From: Ceratodon purpureus
Lineage: Eukaryota; Streptophyta; Bryopsida; Pseudoditrichales; Ditrichaceae
Length of the DNA: 64,000 bases
NCBI GenBank assembly: GCA_014871385.1
Contig: CM026426.1
Location: 90,316,893-90,380,892 of the forward strand
Reading direction: 5' to 3'
The notes beneath the pieces are model-generated. The model saw only the letters and a list, made by a program, of their open reading frames with translations, was not told where the DNA came from and did no database searches. The translations under genes were made by a program, and so were the position numbers. This document shows, piece by piece, positions 23,601-33,685 of this stretch; position 1 is the stretch's first letter; each line of letters begins with the position of its first letter.

Positions 23601-23672
23601 ATTTAACATCCTAACAATAAAACAAAACTCTGTAAAAGTGAGAGAAGTGGTAATATCCACTGCTAGCCACCC
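23601..23672 (+). other. LINE 3' untranslated region with a small stem-loop
   Basis: Short 3' tail after the ORF2 stop. GTGGTAATATCCAC at 23647-23660 forms a 4-bp stem with a 6-base loop just before the end. Many LINE reverse transcriptases recognise a 3' stem-loop of their own RNA. Confidence 0.4.
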
Positions 23673-23890
23673 TTTTTTATTTTTATTTTTTCATACTAGC
23701 TCAACTTGTCTCAAAGGGATAGGGCGCCGGTTGGTTGCCACAAACTTTCCTGCCATGACCACTCACTAGCAGCACCAAGTCATGTGTATCACATCACCGC
23801 TCAAACGAGCCTAGCAAGATTCAAACCCCGACCAATTAAATGATATACTACACCTCACTCCAATCAACCACTAATGTCATGACTTGGTGG
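23673..23890 (-). mobile_element. Possible tRNA-derived SINE
   Basis: Read on the minus strand from about 23890: an A-box-like TTAGTGGTTGATTGG, then about 40 bases on a B-box-like GGGGTTTGAATCTTG, a unique body, and an A-rich tail (T-rich on the plus strand, 23673-23692). Order and spacing of the two boxes fit a Pol III promoter of tRNA type. I found no target duplication. Confidence 0.4.
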
Positions 23891-24514
23891 CAATGTTCTT
23901 CCCAAACTTACAATTATGCAAACTTTACCAGTAATCTATTTTACTAAGAGACTAGTCACTTGTTCCTTGGTTACTATAGTGTACATTCTCGAAAGGGGAG
24001 AGTAGTTTTGTCTCAATGTCCCTTTGTCCTGTGGACACCGGGTCATTGACATTACGAACGGACACTTTATTCACGCCGGCCCTTATTGGGTTGGTGTTTC
24101 TATCTATCTGCGTTTCTACGTCACCCAAAAGCTTGATGATATTGTATTTTACTTCGAATTTCGATGCTAATCACTGATGCCGTCTTGCAGCAAATGTACG
24201 TACTCACATGTACATACTCCAATCTATAATTTGGACCACCTGAACTTAAGAGCGTTTCACCCTCTTCCTCATCGCTCGCGCATTCTTGGAGCATGGCAGA
24301 TTATCTACACCTTTCTCCGCAAGCACTCCATCTCGTCCATAATGAGTTGGTTCTGCACTCAAGACAAATCAGCCCTGGTCACGGCATGCATGATAGATTT
24401 AATCCTTAAGGACGAGTTATACATGTCATTCTTGACAACAACTGGTCTCACTACCCCTGAAATATCACTCTTGTCTGGTGCTAAGAATTTAAAAAAAATA
24501 AAATCACAAGTTAC
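23891..24514. other. No complete gene; body of the inner CACTA element
   Basis: Open frames on both strands but nothing recognisable until the K-box exon at 24515. The plus-strand frame 24177-24647 is antisense to that exon and is not supported as a gene. Confidence 0.4.
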
Positions 24515-24629
24515 ATCCTGCAGACAGAATTTTCTTGCTCTTCCTCGCAAAGCACCCATTTCAAGTTGCTGCTCCAGCTGCAACAATTCAAGGAGCTTCA
24601 ACGCTGACAGATCCTCGCCCAACAAGTGC
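24515..24629 (-). pseudogene. Captured MADS-box (MIKC) K-box exon
   Basis: On the minus strand, after a good acceptor (CACACCTGCAG|GC at 24629), the exon reads HLLGEDLSALKLLELLQLEQ followed by QLEMGALRGRARK. This is the first amphipathic helix of the K domain, which mediates dimer and tetramer formation of MIKC MADS transcription factors. It ends at a possible donor GTAACT at about 24514. The length, about 115 bp, is close to the usual K-box exon (about 100 bp). No MADS domain is nearby, so this is an isolated exon with its splice acceptor, as expected from genomic gene capture by a transposon. Confidence 0.75.
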
Positions 24630-25022
24630 CTGCAGGTGTGTAGGTAAAGAATTGCTTATATAATGCTATGAACCGATACAATGCATATCTACTCAGAGGC
24701 ACTCGAAATCTTCTTTAATCAAAAATTAAAAGCTGCACATTCTAGGAAGCTTTATAAAGAGAAAGAGAAAGGAACCAAACCTCGCAGCATTGTTTGCAGT
24801 GTCGATTAGCTTCACTATGCTCAACTGTTCCTGGCAGAAGCCCAGTTCCATACCATGTGTCGTAATCGGAGGAAGCTTGTAAAAGGTAACTGTTTAGCAA
24901 GCTAATATAATTTACAAACCAAACCGCTTTCAGCTCTATCCACATTGGCATAAACAAACATAATGCAATGCAGAAAATAATCTCTATGCATTCCTCTTTT
25001 CAAAAGAAAAACAAGGTATTAC

Positions 25023-25230
25023 GCGTCCATCAGTGTTGTACCTATCGTATAGCTCCTCTTCCGCTAAAGGGCTGTATAGAAACAGCCAATCTAACCCAGC
25101 CAACTCTTGTTCCAGTTCATCCTCAGAATTAACTCGTACTGGGCCGTTTACAGAACTTGAAATCACTGAAGGAGAGTGTTCTTGGTCTTTTGATCCATAA
25201 AGCCAGTTTGGACTTTTTAACAGAAACTCC
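25023..25230 (-). pseudogene. Exon-like segment of unknown origin
   Basis: On the minus strand an open 208-bp segment is bounded by GTTTTTTTAG| and a possible donor |GTAATACC. It encodes a polar acidic peptide including VNSEDELEQELAGLDWLF and EEELYDRYNTDG. I do not recognise the family. It lies between the K-box and profilin-like fragments on the same strand, so it may be another captured exon. A further exon-like minus-strand segment near 25330-25425 (DFAQEKTRINESLRGLIN) may belong with it. Confidence 0.4.
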
Positions 25231-25971
25231 CTAAAAAAACCACAACAACAATTTAGTAGAGGCACTAATCACTTTGACGATGAGACCTTGAAACTACAGT
25301 AGTCAACTAAACATACTTCTGAAACGATAAACAAGCATAAATATATCATACGCATGCTGAAAAATCTCATTAATAAGCCCTCGCAAACTCTCATTAATTC
25401 TAGTCTTCTCTTGTGCGAAGTCACCGCAGGTGCTTGGCACAAAGTGTACATATGCTACGGTACAGTGCACTTACACAGTGTCAGGAGTGGATCGAGGTGC
25501 TCTGAAGTGTTTCATGTTCTGTTGCTAATGCTCCATGTCAAGCGTATTCTCTCAATTAGTGTTGATTTCTTGCCCATATATGGACATCTGAAACGGTCAT
25601 CAGATGCCTTACACAACAAATTTTCGTTGGACTTCAAACGTCGGACTTGGCTCAGAAGTGTCCAAAGTCTTAGAGGACATGGCTATTCCTGCTATTTCTT
25701 TAGTAGTGGCTCACAATCTTCCAAATTGAATGACTCAAAAATGATAGGGTTCATGCATGCCTTGAAACTATTGAAAATCATGCAGTTACCGACCTCAGCG
25801 ACAATTTTGATTGCTCCAATTGCTACCCCAAATTCACGAGTTTTCGCGACTTAGAAACTGCGATCAGCTAGGAACAAGTTCAAATACAATTATCCCTGAT
25901 TGTCTCATATTGGAAGATGCAGGGAAGAGACTTACATCAATGTTAGTGATGGTCTGTGTAACTCTGTCGTC

Positions 25972-26090
25972 CGGACTTCTGGATTGCCTTGCACGACCAT
26001 GTACTTCACTCCAAGACACAGCCCGTGCTGTGGCAGGACACTGTTCTCCTCAAACCCATTAAGAAGTTTCTCAATCTCCTCCGGGCTCAC
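25972..26090 (-). pseudogene. Captured profilin-like exon fragment
   Basis: On the minus strand, after the acceptor CTACTTGCAG|, the exon encodes VSPEEIEKLLNGFEENSVLP then QHGLCLGVKYMVVQGNPEV. This parallels plant profilin FPQ-x-x-PEEI, GLxLGGxKYMVIQGEP. Profilin binds actin monomers and poly-proline. The similarity stops after the NPEV position and the frame ends soon after, so only part of one exon is present. I am fairly but not fully sure, because only about 40 residues can be compared. Confidence 0.55.
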
Positions 26091-26139
26091 CTGCAAGTAG
26101 AATCCACGATAAATCAAACCCTAATGAGATCCAAAGATA

Positions 26140-26365
26140 AGCAAGAACATAATAAGTAAGGTGACTACAAAAACATCAAGAATGGCCACGATCACAGCAC
26201 CAAGAGCGATAACGATCCGAATCAGCAAGAGGTCATGTTGACCGCGGCAGTCATCTCTAGTTACAGCCAAGAGTTCAAGATGCAGCAGCTGCAGGTGTTG
26301 GTCGACGAGTGCTCCATGGAGAGCCCGTCTCTGAACTGGCAGTCCATCAAGATAGCGGAATAGGC
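26140..26365 (+). other. Open segment of unknown origin
   Basis: A plus-strand frame reading DHSTKSDNDPNQQEVMLTAA, SYSQEFKMQQLQVLVDE and NWQSIKIAE looks more protein-like than its surroundings and is moderately GC-rich, but matches nothing I know. It could be an inverted captured piece. The minus-strand frame here is hydrophobic and unconvincing. Confidence 0.25.
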
Positions 26366-27122
26366 CGCAATTCGCATCCAAACGACATTTCTAGGGTTTC
26401 TGGTTCGTACCTAAGCTGGAAGGGAGCTAGCTAGACCACCGAAAGAGGTAGGGAGAAACCTTATCGCAAATGCAACCACATGCACTCCCCTTACTGCTCC
26501 CGTTCCTCACGGGCTCGGTGGAGTCCCAAGCATCTCATCAGCTTCTCATTCACTCATGTGAAAACCAAACTTATCACTGGGCTTGGATTTCATTTGCAGG
26601 CTGGACTGGAGTAACCTAAGTGCAGCAACGGCCATCGTGCAAGTGGCACCTTGACGGGCAGCTCGCATGACGAAGAATCTGGACGTCGGAGCTCGGATGC
26701 TGGGCCCAGGCTGTCTTATCTACTCCGGAGCTGCCGCTCTCCCCTCATCCACTCCGGACCAAATCTCATCTAAGTGTCCGATCGCCTGATCTTCCATCGA
26801 TTAGCGGCTTGGTTTCTGAACTTTTCAATATGATTTTTGCTTTCTCTTAAGCTTGCAATCTTACAGAAGCTGCAGTCTCATCGTCCGGAGCTACTCCAGG
26901 TATTTGCTTGCTGAACTCTTTCCAGCACGATCCCCAGCCTCGCATTGATCCATAGTTCGCGCATGCTTTGAATTGCGACACCTGGGCGATGGCGGTAAGA
27001 TCGATCTGTACTCCATGGTGCTCGAAGTTGCGTGCCTCCTCTTTGTCCGCAATTAGGTTTCAGAGGCCAATTGAGCTAGATGAAAAGGTGGAGTAGGTGG
27101 AAGCCGAGGAGGCGCAGGTTTA

Positions 27123-27314
27123 GGGTTTAGGCGGGGCAAGTTTAGGATTTAATGGGTCCAAATAGATAGGATTTAGGTCCTTCATGATCATCTTAGCGAC
27201 ATCGCCGTAGGACTTGAAGTAATCTCGCAGCTTCTCCTTTATGACTCCGTCGTCTCCCACTATATGCCTCCATGATATGCCTCCGCTGAAGAGCTTGCCT
27301 TGATCGGAGTCCAT
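27123..27314 (-). pseudogene. Captured first exon of an hnRNP-type RRM protein
   Basis: Starts at ATG 27314 on the minus strand. MDSDQGKLFSGGISW followed by KEKLRDYFKSYGDV matches the N-terminus of plant Musashi/hnRNP-A-like proteins (MDSDQGKLFIGGISW, EEKLREYFxxYGDV), including RNP2. A short insertion (RHIVGDDGVI) lies inside, the RNP2 Ile is Ser, and the frame runs into unrelated sequence after MIMKDL. RNP1 is missing. This is a truncated copy, the most upstream of the minus-strand fragments, and would supply the start codon to a chimeric transcript. Confidence 0.75.
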
Positions 27315-27834
27315 GGCGTCCACTGACCCGTCCAGTGTGCCTGCCAAAACTTGCCGGAACCAAAAAACAGGCAATCTGAATATTTAGTTGTCCGTCATTG
27401 TGGATGAGTTGTGCAATTAGCAAGCAATCTTGTACTGGAATCCTCGTGCATCTCTCACTTAAGGTTACTCTGCTAGTGGTGTACAGGAGCTGTCGGCAAC
27501 TTAAAGCAGATGCGTAGGCTGCTCAAGGGAAATAGAGGCTCGCAAGGGCTGAACATGCTCTTTTTACGCTTGCAGTGTGTCAATGAACGAGAGTGAGTTC
27601 AATCTTTTGATATTAGGCAAGTGTGTGGTTGACTACCATCATACCATGCACTGTAAATCCACTTTCTGACTTCTCTGAAACAATGTGTTCTTCGAGTGTG
27701 CCAATGAGTTTAGTTTTCACGACTATCAGATTAATTTGGATTTGTTTTGGACAAGGTTCTGAACCGGACTCTTTCTTGCAGATATGGCCATTGCAATAAC
27801 ATAGAACAATTTTTTGTAGCCGCTACATATCAGT
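27315..27834. other. No gene recognised
   Basis: DNA between the RRM fragment and the MULE end. No frame of note on either strand. Confidence 0.4.
27827..27834. repeat. Left target-site duplication of the MULE
   Basis: ATATCAGT is repeated at 48953-48960. One neighbouring base on each side also matches, so the duplication is 8-10 bp, in the range expected for Mutator-like elements (usually 9). Confidence 0.85.
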
Positions 27835-28030
27835 GGGAGAAGGCTAAATCCCCTGTATTGAGCTAAGCTGGCGCGGCACGCGCGGCCACCCCCGCCGTGG
27901 TAACATGGTAATTCCCGGACGCGGTAACTTACCCAACCCTCGGAACACTGACTAGTGTTACAACAATCTCCCGCCGAGACACCCATACCATCCATCCCAT
28001 GGCCCACAGTGACGTCACGGACACAGCCGC
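27835..28030 (+). repeat. MULE left terminal inverted repeat
   Basis: Pairs with 48714-48952. The best core is an 80-base block beginning TAACATGGTAATTCCCGGAC, with about two mismatches by eye. The inner end carries AGTGACGTCACGGACACAG, where the right arm has AGTGACACAG. Confidence 0.9.
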
Positions 28031-29978
28031 TTTGTAATCTGTGTGTCACGAGGTTAGTTCATTTCCGATTAGTGTTCCGAGGGTGTTTGAGGTCCTTTGA
28101 CAATTAGGGTTTAGGAGAAGCTCAGTTGTAGCGATTACTGAGATTCTGGTGACTGTAGGAGGTTTAGGAATGTAGGGTGCTCTTCTTCTCGATCGACCTG
28201 TTCACTGCAAGCGGCAAATCTGCAGAAGAGTAGCGAGACCGTCTGATTTCGGTATCACTCCGCTTATCGCGTACGAGAATGGCGAGTCGCGGGTCGGTGG
28301 GTCTTCTTAATTCATAGCGGGCGTAACGGGAGCAGGATGCGCCGCTATGGAGAACGACGAAGATATGGGTAGGATCGGCTATGTCTACCACCGGCAGTCC
28401 CGGAGACGTCATTTCCCAACGTGTACTTTTTTTCTAAACCTTCCTCGGGATGTTGTAGGTTCAGGGTCGCGTTATATTTCTTTGCGCCACGTGAATCTTA
28501 CTTCCCTAATTGATCGTATTGTTGTTGCGCCTAAACGATGTTTCCATCATTCACCTTCGTGTTGTGGTATCCCTGCTTTGTTGCCCACTAGGGTGTGCGC
28601 TATTTTGTTTAGGGTCCGCTTGTTTTAGTCTCCGCAGTCGAATCTTTATATCTTCATTGCATGCTTCAGGCGCGATTGATTCATATCCAGAATGCTAGAA
28701 AAGTTTTATTTTTTAATTTTTTAAAAAAGGGTATAGGGTTTTAATTCAGTGTACCAAACGTCACTTCAGTGTCTCAAGACGTGTCATGGTTGTCAACTGA
28801 AGATTTATGATTGACGGTCTGAGTTTTAGGGTTCACAGTTCTTACGTACGCATTAATTCTTGGGCAATTTAATGCTAGGGTTTAGGCATTAATGTTGACA
28901 TGACCTTCTCGATGCAGAGGTTTTTATTGCTGGAAGTAGGATTAGGGTTTAGGGTAAGGTCCCGGGGACGCCCTCTCATTCAAGTTAAGGTCTTCATCGT
29001 GAACGGAGAAGTGCGGGCGCGTTCTTGACGGGTTCATATTTGTCGATGCTGGTACTTTCTATGGCGCAAGGTCGTTAGCGCTTAAACCGCAAATCACAGG
29101 TAAAACCCTGAATGTGTGACACTGCTTTCTAGGATCTTTTCTGTGTTTAGGGTTCTGTAGAACTCTTTGTAGAGGGGATGGGTTCGTCCGTTCTTAGATT
29201 CAGTTGGAAGACGGTTATGCTGGGTGTTTAGGATATTGAAATCTGAAGGTGCGCATTACAGGGCTTACGTTAGAGCCTTACAGTTTGTTCCTTACCGTGC
29301 AAACAAGTGGCGTGGGAGTTGTTCAGGGTGAGTTCATTTGTGTAAGGGGAGAGAAAGTGCGCACGAGTATAGGTTTTAGGGTCTAGGGTTTACGTGTTTA
29401 CTCTGCAGCAGCTCTTATATGTAAACGGTTTTTTTCTTGAAATTAAGGGTTAGCTTTGCAGGGATACGAGGTACGAGTTGCTGTAAATTGATTTTTTTAT
29501 TTTTTTTTTCTGTTTCAATCCATCCACAAGGGTGCAGATGCTATTGGAGTACATCATACATCGAATTCCGTAAGATATTTTCCATGTAAGACGATTCCAC
29601 TAAACCTAACCACTGGAAGAGTTTATCAATGTATGTCTCTCCGTCTTCGTTGCAATTTTTGTTCTCTTCTTAATTCTGCCTATAGCTCACCCCTTCTTTC
29701 TCTGTTGCTTCTATAGTATGATGGTGCGCTGAAGATCACACATGATACATCTCTGGTAAGAATTCTCCCATGCTATGGCTTTTTTTTTAAATTGTATGCA
29801 ATTACTCACTTCGTTGGATTCAATATGTTCCTGGATGGTGAAAGTTGTGACACTGCGGTCTTGGATATCTACAGTGGCGGCGTTTGGGGGATACTTGAAG
29901 AAATCCGCTTTCCGGATCCTCTGTGAGTTCATTCTCGACGGAGATCAAGCCAATTGACATACAAGTGGCTAGCACGGA
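28031..29978. other. MULE 5' region of the Ulp1 gene, no exon assigned
   Basis: Contains repeated plant telo-box-like AGGGTTT/TTTAGGG pieces (near 28875, 28945, 29147, 29375). Two GTGACACT octamers (29116, 29847) are also here. The plus frames at 28347-28628 and 29775-29957 are not convincing exons. The promoter and first intron of the 29979 gene probably lie here. Confidence 0.5.
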
Positions 29979-31412
29979 ATGAAGGCAATGGACAACAATA
30001 GACCAGTCACTCTGACTGTAAAGATTTACGAGAGGATGTACAATGTAAGGTACCCTAGCCAGAGGCGAGTGAATGATCTAATGCGCGAGTTCGCTACTCA
30101 GTACAAGGGGAGTGTGAAGCTGGGGACCGGGCGTCGGTATTTCGTGTGCATACACTGTGGTACGTCAGATTTCAGCAACAAGCTTATGCTCAACGTCCAC
30201 AGGTTTGAGCAGAGGTGTGACGGAGCCGTATACTCTGATGGGACCAAGGCATTGCTACTCCCTTACCCTGATTTCCTACAGGGACAAGGGAAGCTGGTGG
30301 AGGTTATAGGTAAGCAGGAAAGTGGGAGGGTAGTGGGGAAGAAGAGATCCAAAGGGTCCACTGGCGGAGAAGAAGACGGGGGTGCGGGGGAAGATGGGGA
30401 TAACATGGGCGAGGATGAGGAGTGGGACGAGGAGTTCCAAGGACCACCGCCATGGAAGAGGCATAGCGTCGGTGTCACAGAAGGTGAAACCTACAGACCA
30501 CGGAAAGTAATGGTTCCTGCAGCCGACCTGTTCTACGGGGCAGCACCGCCGAGGTCGGATAAGGCAGCAGCGAAGCCGCGGAGGGTGAAGAGAAACACGG
30601 ACGCACCACGGGGTGCAGAGGGTAGAAGGGGAGGAAAGGAGGATAAGGGGAAAGCTCCAAAGAAAGTGACACAGATGGGTGGGACTGGCCGGGGCTTGAT
30701 GAAGGTGATGGCCGGGGCTGCGAAGGATGAGGACGCAACAAAGGCTGTGAAGACGGATCCGGAAGGGCACAAACAAGCCGGGAGGGACGACCGAGGTAAG
30801 AAGGTGGAGCGACGTGACGAGGGGAATCTGGACATTACGAACGAAAAAAAGCGGAGGCGGACCGTGCTTACATGTGCAGCTGCAGCGGTCAAAGGATCCG
30901 TGTCGGAGCCGTCAGCCCCAACCCAGGAAGCACGGGGTCAAGCAGCGCTAGCAGTGTCACGGCGTCCCCACCCGCGCCAAGATATTCAACCGGAAACCAG
31001 TCCTTCAGACGGAAAGGCGGACCTGAAATTCCACGTGAAGACCAGGATAACGGACCATACTATACAGAAGAAGGAGCTTAGACTCCCTTCTAAGTCCAGA
31101 TACCCGGTAAGCGTCTGGGTTGAGGATATGTTACATATTGCTAGAAAAGAGTTCAATATAGAAGAGGATAATTTCGTGTTAGCGGCTAGTTTAGGGGTAG
31201 TGAGGGCGTTACAAGAGAAGAATAATAGTTGTCACGTACCTAACTCATCCAAGACATTGAGGCCCTCACCACCTGCTATTGTAATCGACCAGGTGACACG
31301 TGGGAGGTTAGTAGAAGAACAGTGTGTGACTAACGCAGAGGTGATGACTGCCGAAGATAGAGAGGATGACGATGGGTTAATCCAGGAAGAAGGCTACTTT
31401 TATGAAGATTGA
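29979..31412 (+). CDS. MULE Ulp1 gene, N-terminal exon: C2HC-like finger and basic disordered region
   Basis: An open 477-codon frame. Residues 50-80 contain FVCIHCGTSDFSNKL followed by NVHRFEQRC, a C-x2-C-x14-H-x4-C arrangement that could bind zinc. Residues 120-290 are low complexity: acidic (GEDGDNMGEDEEWDEEF), then Lys/Arg-rich with many Gly and Ala, a likely disordered nucleic-acid-binding stretch. The C-terminal 100 residues are ordered (YPVSVWVEDMLHIARKEF). The frame is GC-rich compared with flanking DNA. It is followed on the same strand by the exons leading to the Ulp1 domain. By position it could correspond to the DNA-binding part of a VANC-like protein; no sequence similarity to VANC can be claimed. 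Confidence 0.65.
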   Translation: MKAMDNNRPVTLTVKIYERMYNVRYPSQRRVNDLMREFATQYKGSVKLGTGRRYFVCIHCGTSDFSNKLMLNVHRFEQRCDGAVYSDGTKALLLPYPDFLQGQGKLVEVIGKQESGRVVGKKRSKGSTGGEEDGGAGEDGDNMGEDEEWDEEFQGPPPWKRHSVGVTEGETYRPRKVMVPAADLFYGAAPPRSDKAAAKPRRVKRNTDAPRGAEGRRGGKEDKGKAPKKVTQMGGTGRGLMKVMAGAAKDEDATKAVKTDPEGHKQAGRDDRGKKVERRDEGNLDITNEKKRRRTVLTCAAAAVKGSVSEPSAPTQEARGQAALAVSRRPHPRQDIQPETSPSDGKADLKFHVKTRITDHTIQKKELRLPSKSRYPVSVWVEDMLHIARKEFNIEEDNFVLAASLGVVRALQEKNNSCHVPNSSKTLRPSPPAIVIDQVTRGRLVEEQCVTNAEVMTAEDREDDDGLIQEEGYFYED

Positions 31413-31457
31413 GGATGGCAAATTCCAGCAGCGAATGGTCGCCAAGGGCCGGACCCA

Positions 31458-32906
31458 ATGGAGATACAGAGTTCACATTTGAGCCTCGAGGACGCTGTTT
31501 CGCGGATGGTGGTTTGGGACAATACGCACACACAGAGCCAGGAATTGCAGCGCTACTGGGCGGAGGGGAAAGGGATCCCGGAACCATTTAAGTACCACCA
31601 TGAGATGGAGAACAGATTCCTGGATCGAGAGGAAGAGCTTCAACGCCACGAGAGGGTTTACGTAGCCTTGGAGCAACGACGGGCAGATGAAGCTATACTG
31701 GCGTTGACGATCCCGACAGCACCGGAGAAGCTTGCGGTGCCAGCATTGTACCACCTCCAGAAATTTGACGAGTCTGTGACACTTCCATGGTCTTGGGATC
31801 ATGATAGTGGCAAGAGTTTCCGCAAGGCTTGGGAGGACTCCTACACTAAACGCGAGTTCCAAGTTCAACTGATGGCTTGCCTCTGGTGGTGGACGGCGAA
31901 AAAGGTGAACAACACTACTTGGACTGGCAATACCTCGTGGTGTTACACTGTACTTGTGACACTGTATTCTGTATTTCCGGTGTTGTGGTGCGAGGGCCAC
32001 TAACTGAATGCTCTGTATTCTCTATAGACCCATAAGAACTTACGAGACGATATCAAATCGGTGCGTCACTCCATCTCAGCCGCAATGGATCTACTAGTAG
32101 CAAGTAGGGGTGCAAATGTGCCATACCTAGAATTAGACAAGGTTTGTGCCTACCTCCAGTGGACCAGGGACTACGCCCATTTCGTCAAAACTAGCAGGGA
32201 CTACATCAAGAAGAAGAAGGCGGAGATCAATGCGAAGGTAGCCAAGTCCAGGGAGGAGTTTCGGGAGTAACACGCACTGTTGCGGGAGAAGATTCTTTGG
32301 GATTGGTGTCCCATCTGGAGGATTCTGGCTGACCGCAAGCAAATACTGGACGAACTTCCAGCCATGCCATGGAGTCACCATAGTATGCGCTGTTTTCCAT
32401 TTGTTCATAACTGTTTATGATCGTTCATCTGAATTCTTTTGCTTGTCTCTTATGATTGGCATGGAATAAACGCAGAGTGCGAATCAGATGTAGTGCGATG
32501 GAAGTTAACTCGGCATCGCGGGGAAGCCAAAAAACCAAGTGCCCTAGTGCTGTTGTTCAAGATTTACTTCTTGCATGAGTATGGTCTTTACCGTCAGCTA
32601 TCCTGTCTAATGTATGGGATTAATGCTTCTATCGTACGAGAGAGTTGCCGACAGGGTACGAAGATTAGAAAGGCCTTGTCCACTTTGGTGGCACAAGGTC
32701 CGTTTCTCTTTGTGGAGATTGAAGACAGTGGTGCAGCCCTTGAACACAGGTTAACTCTGGATATCAAGCAAATCAGACAGGGAGGAGGATGTGGATTGGT
32801 GGATGGGGTGATTGATTGGATCCGTGGAGTGCAACTACAGGCGCTTCAGGATCTGGCTGCCGAGCATCCGCAGAGATTTGATATAGCTTGGTGTACATTG
32901 CGTTAG
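31458..32906 (+). CDS. MULE Ulp1 gene, middle exons
   Basis: Three protein-like segments: 31458-31910 (helical, HHEMENRFLDREEELQRHER; donor GTGAAC near 31910), 32030-32270 after an acceptor TCTATAG (HSISAAMDLLVASRGANVPY, Lys-rich helix), and 32475-32906 (VVRWKLTRHRGEAKKPSALV, LDIKQIRQGG). The segments end at a TAA (32268) and a TAG (32904), which may be lesions or lie in introns. No domain is recognised. They are placed in the Ulp1 gene because the reading direction is the same and no other start or end is evident. Confidence 0.45.
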
Positions 32907-33685
32907 TGGGAATGGGGGTCTCAGTCGAAGCACTGGGGCAGGACTTTACAAAACAGAGACGACCGGGATATTGGGTGGGTACAGTCTCTGAGTACGCCCA
33001 CGTGGAGCACAGGGGTGGCAAAGCTGAGGGCCGATATCCTCAAAGCCTCTTGTGACATTGGAGGAGCTGTGGAGGTTGAAGACAGGGAGCACTGGAATTA
33101 CTGTGTGGGTAGGATTACTGAAGATAGCCCTATGACTTCTTGCCGTCGTGTTCATCGACCGTGATCAGGAGGAGAGGCCATGCCCGCGTCTGAAGCAAAT
33201 TCACTTTGGGCACACACTGTTAAGGGATCTTGTGGGGTACGGCCGGGGAACAGCGACTCTGATGACAACTTCGACCAGCCAAGTTGTCAGACATCGATCG
33301 GGAAGGGGATTCCAGGTTCTATAGTGCGAGAGGAAGATGTGACACTTTCACACTCACCCATCACGAAGTTTCAGTTGGAGACCACGCGCAGGCACCCTGC
33401 TTAGGTGACATCCTATGTCACGAGTGCAGTCGACGAAGTCATGACGAAGGCGAAGGGAAGCACAGCTGCGGATGCAAACGTCGAGGACAACCCCTATGGT
33501 GAAGTGAGTCCTATCAAGGCTAGTGCTCCTCGCACCACTGATGCAGAACAGAGTGCACCTGGTCTAGACTGTAGAAGTCTTGTAGTGACACTACAGAAGA
33601 TGGAAGAAGGGGCACTTGATGTTGGTGGAGCGAAGGGGAGGGGCGAGTTGGACGAACACGTAGAGACACCGATTTTCCGGAAATA
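32907..33685 (+). CDS. MULE Ulp1 gene, linker exons
   Basis: Broken open segments (33180-33404, 33405-33686) encode polar sequence without domain. The last one (YVTSAVDEVMTKAKGSTAAD) leads directly into the frame at 33686. Three of the dispersed GTGACACT/GTGACAC motifs are in this stretch. Exon borders are uncertain. Confidence 0.35.

Larger units (their letters stand above)
10860..23672 (+). mobile_element. LINE (non-LTR retrotransposon), Dualen/RandI-like by architecture
   Basis: A long plus-strand non-LTR element. ORF1 (12.65-15.29 kb) has a C-terminal coiled coil. ORF2 (about 16.56-23.60 kb) has AP-type endonuclease, reverse transcriptase, an unassigned methyltransferase-like region, RNase H, a CCHH knuckle and a candidate restriction-like endonuclease. 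The 5' limit is uncertain: sequence character changes near 10.86 kb, but I found no target duplication. The 3' end is placed before the T-rich tract at 23673, which I assign to a minus-strand SINE. Few lesions are visible (TAG at 14422, 17083 and 17248, a shift near 19040, TGA at 21126), so the copy is damaged but fairly young. Confidence 0.75.

Noticed and set aside
24177-24647. 156-codon plus-strand gene
   Set aside because: Antisense to the K-box exon, which has a clear family match and splice acceptor.
26121-26381. Minus-strand hydrophobic frame as profilin exon 1
   Set aside because: I tried to match it to the profilin N-terminus in all three minus frames and found no fit.
30263-30892. 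Several long minus-strand frames opposite the 29979 gene
   Set aside because: Antisense shadows of GC-rich Lys/Arg/Gly coding sequence, without domains.
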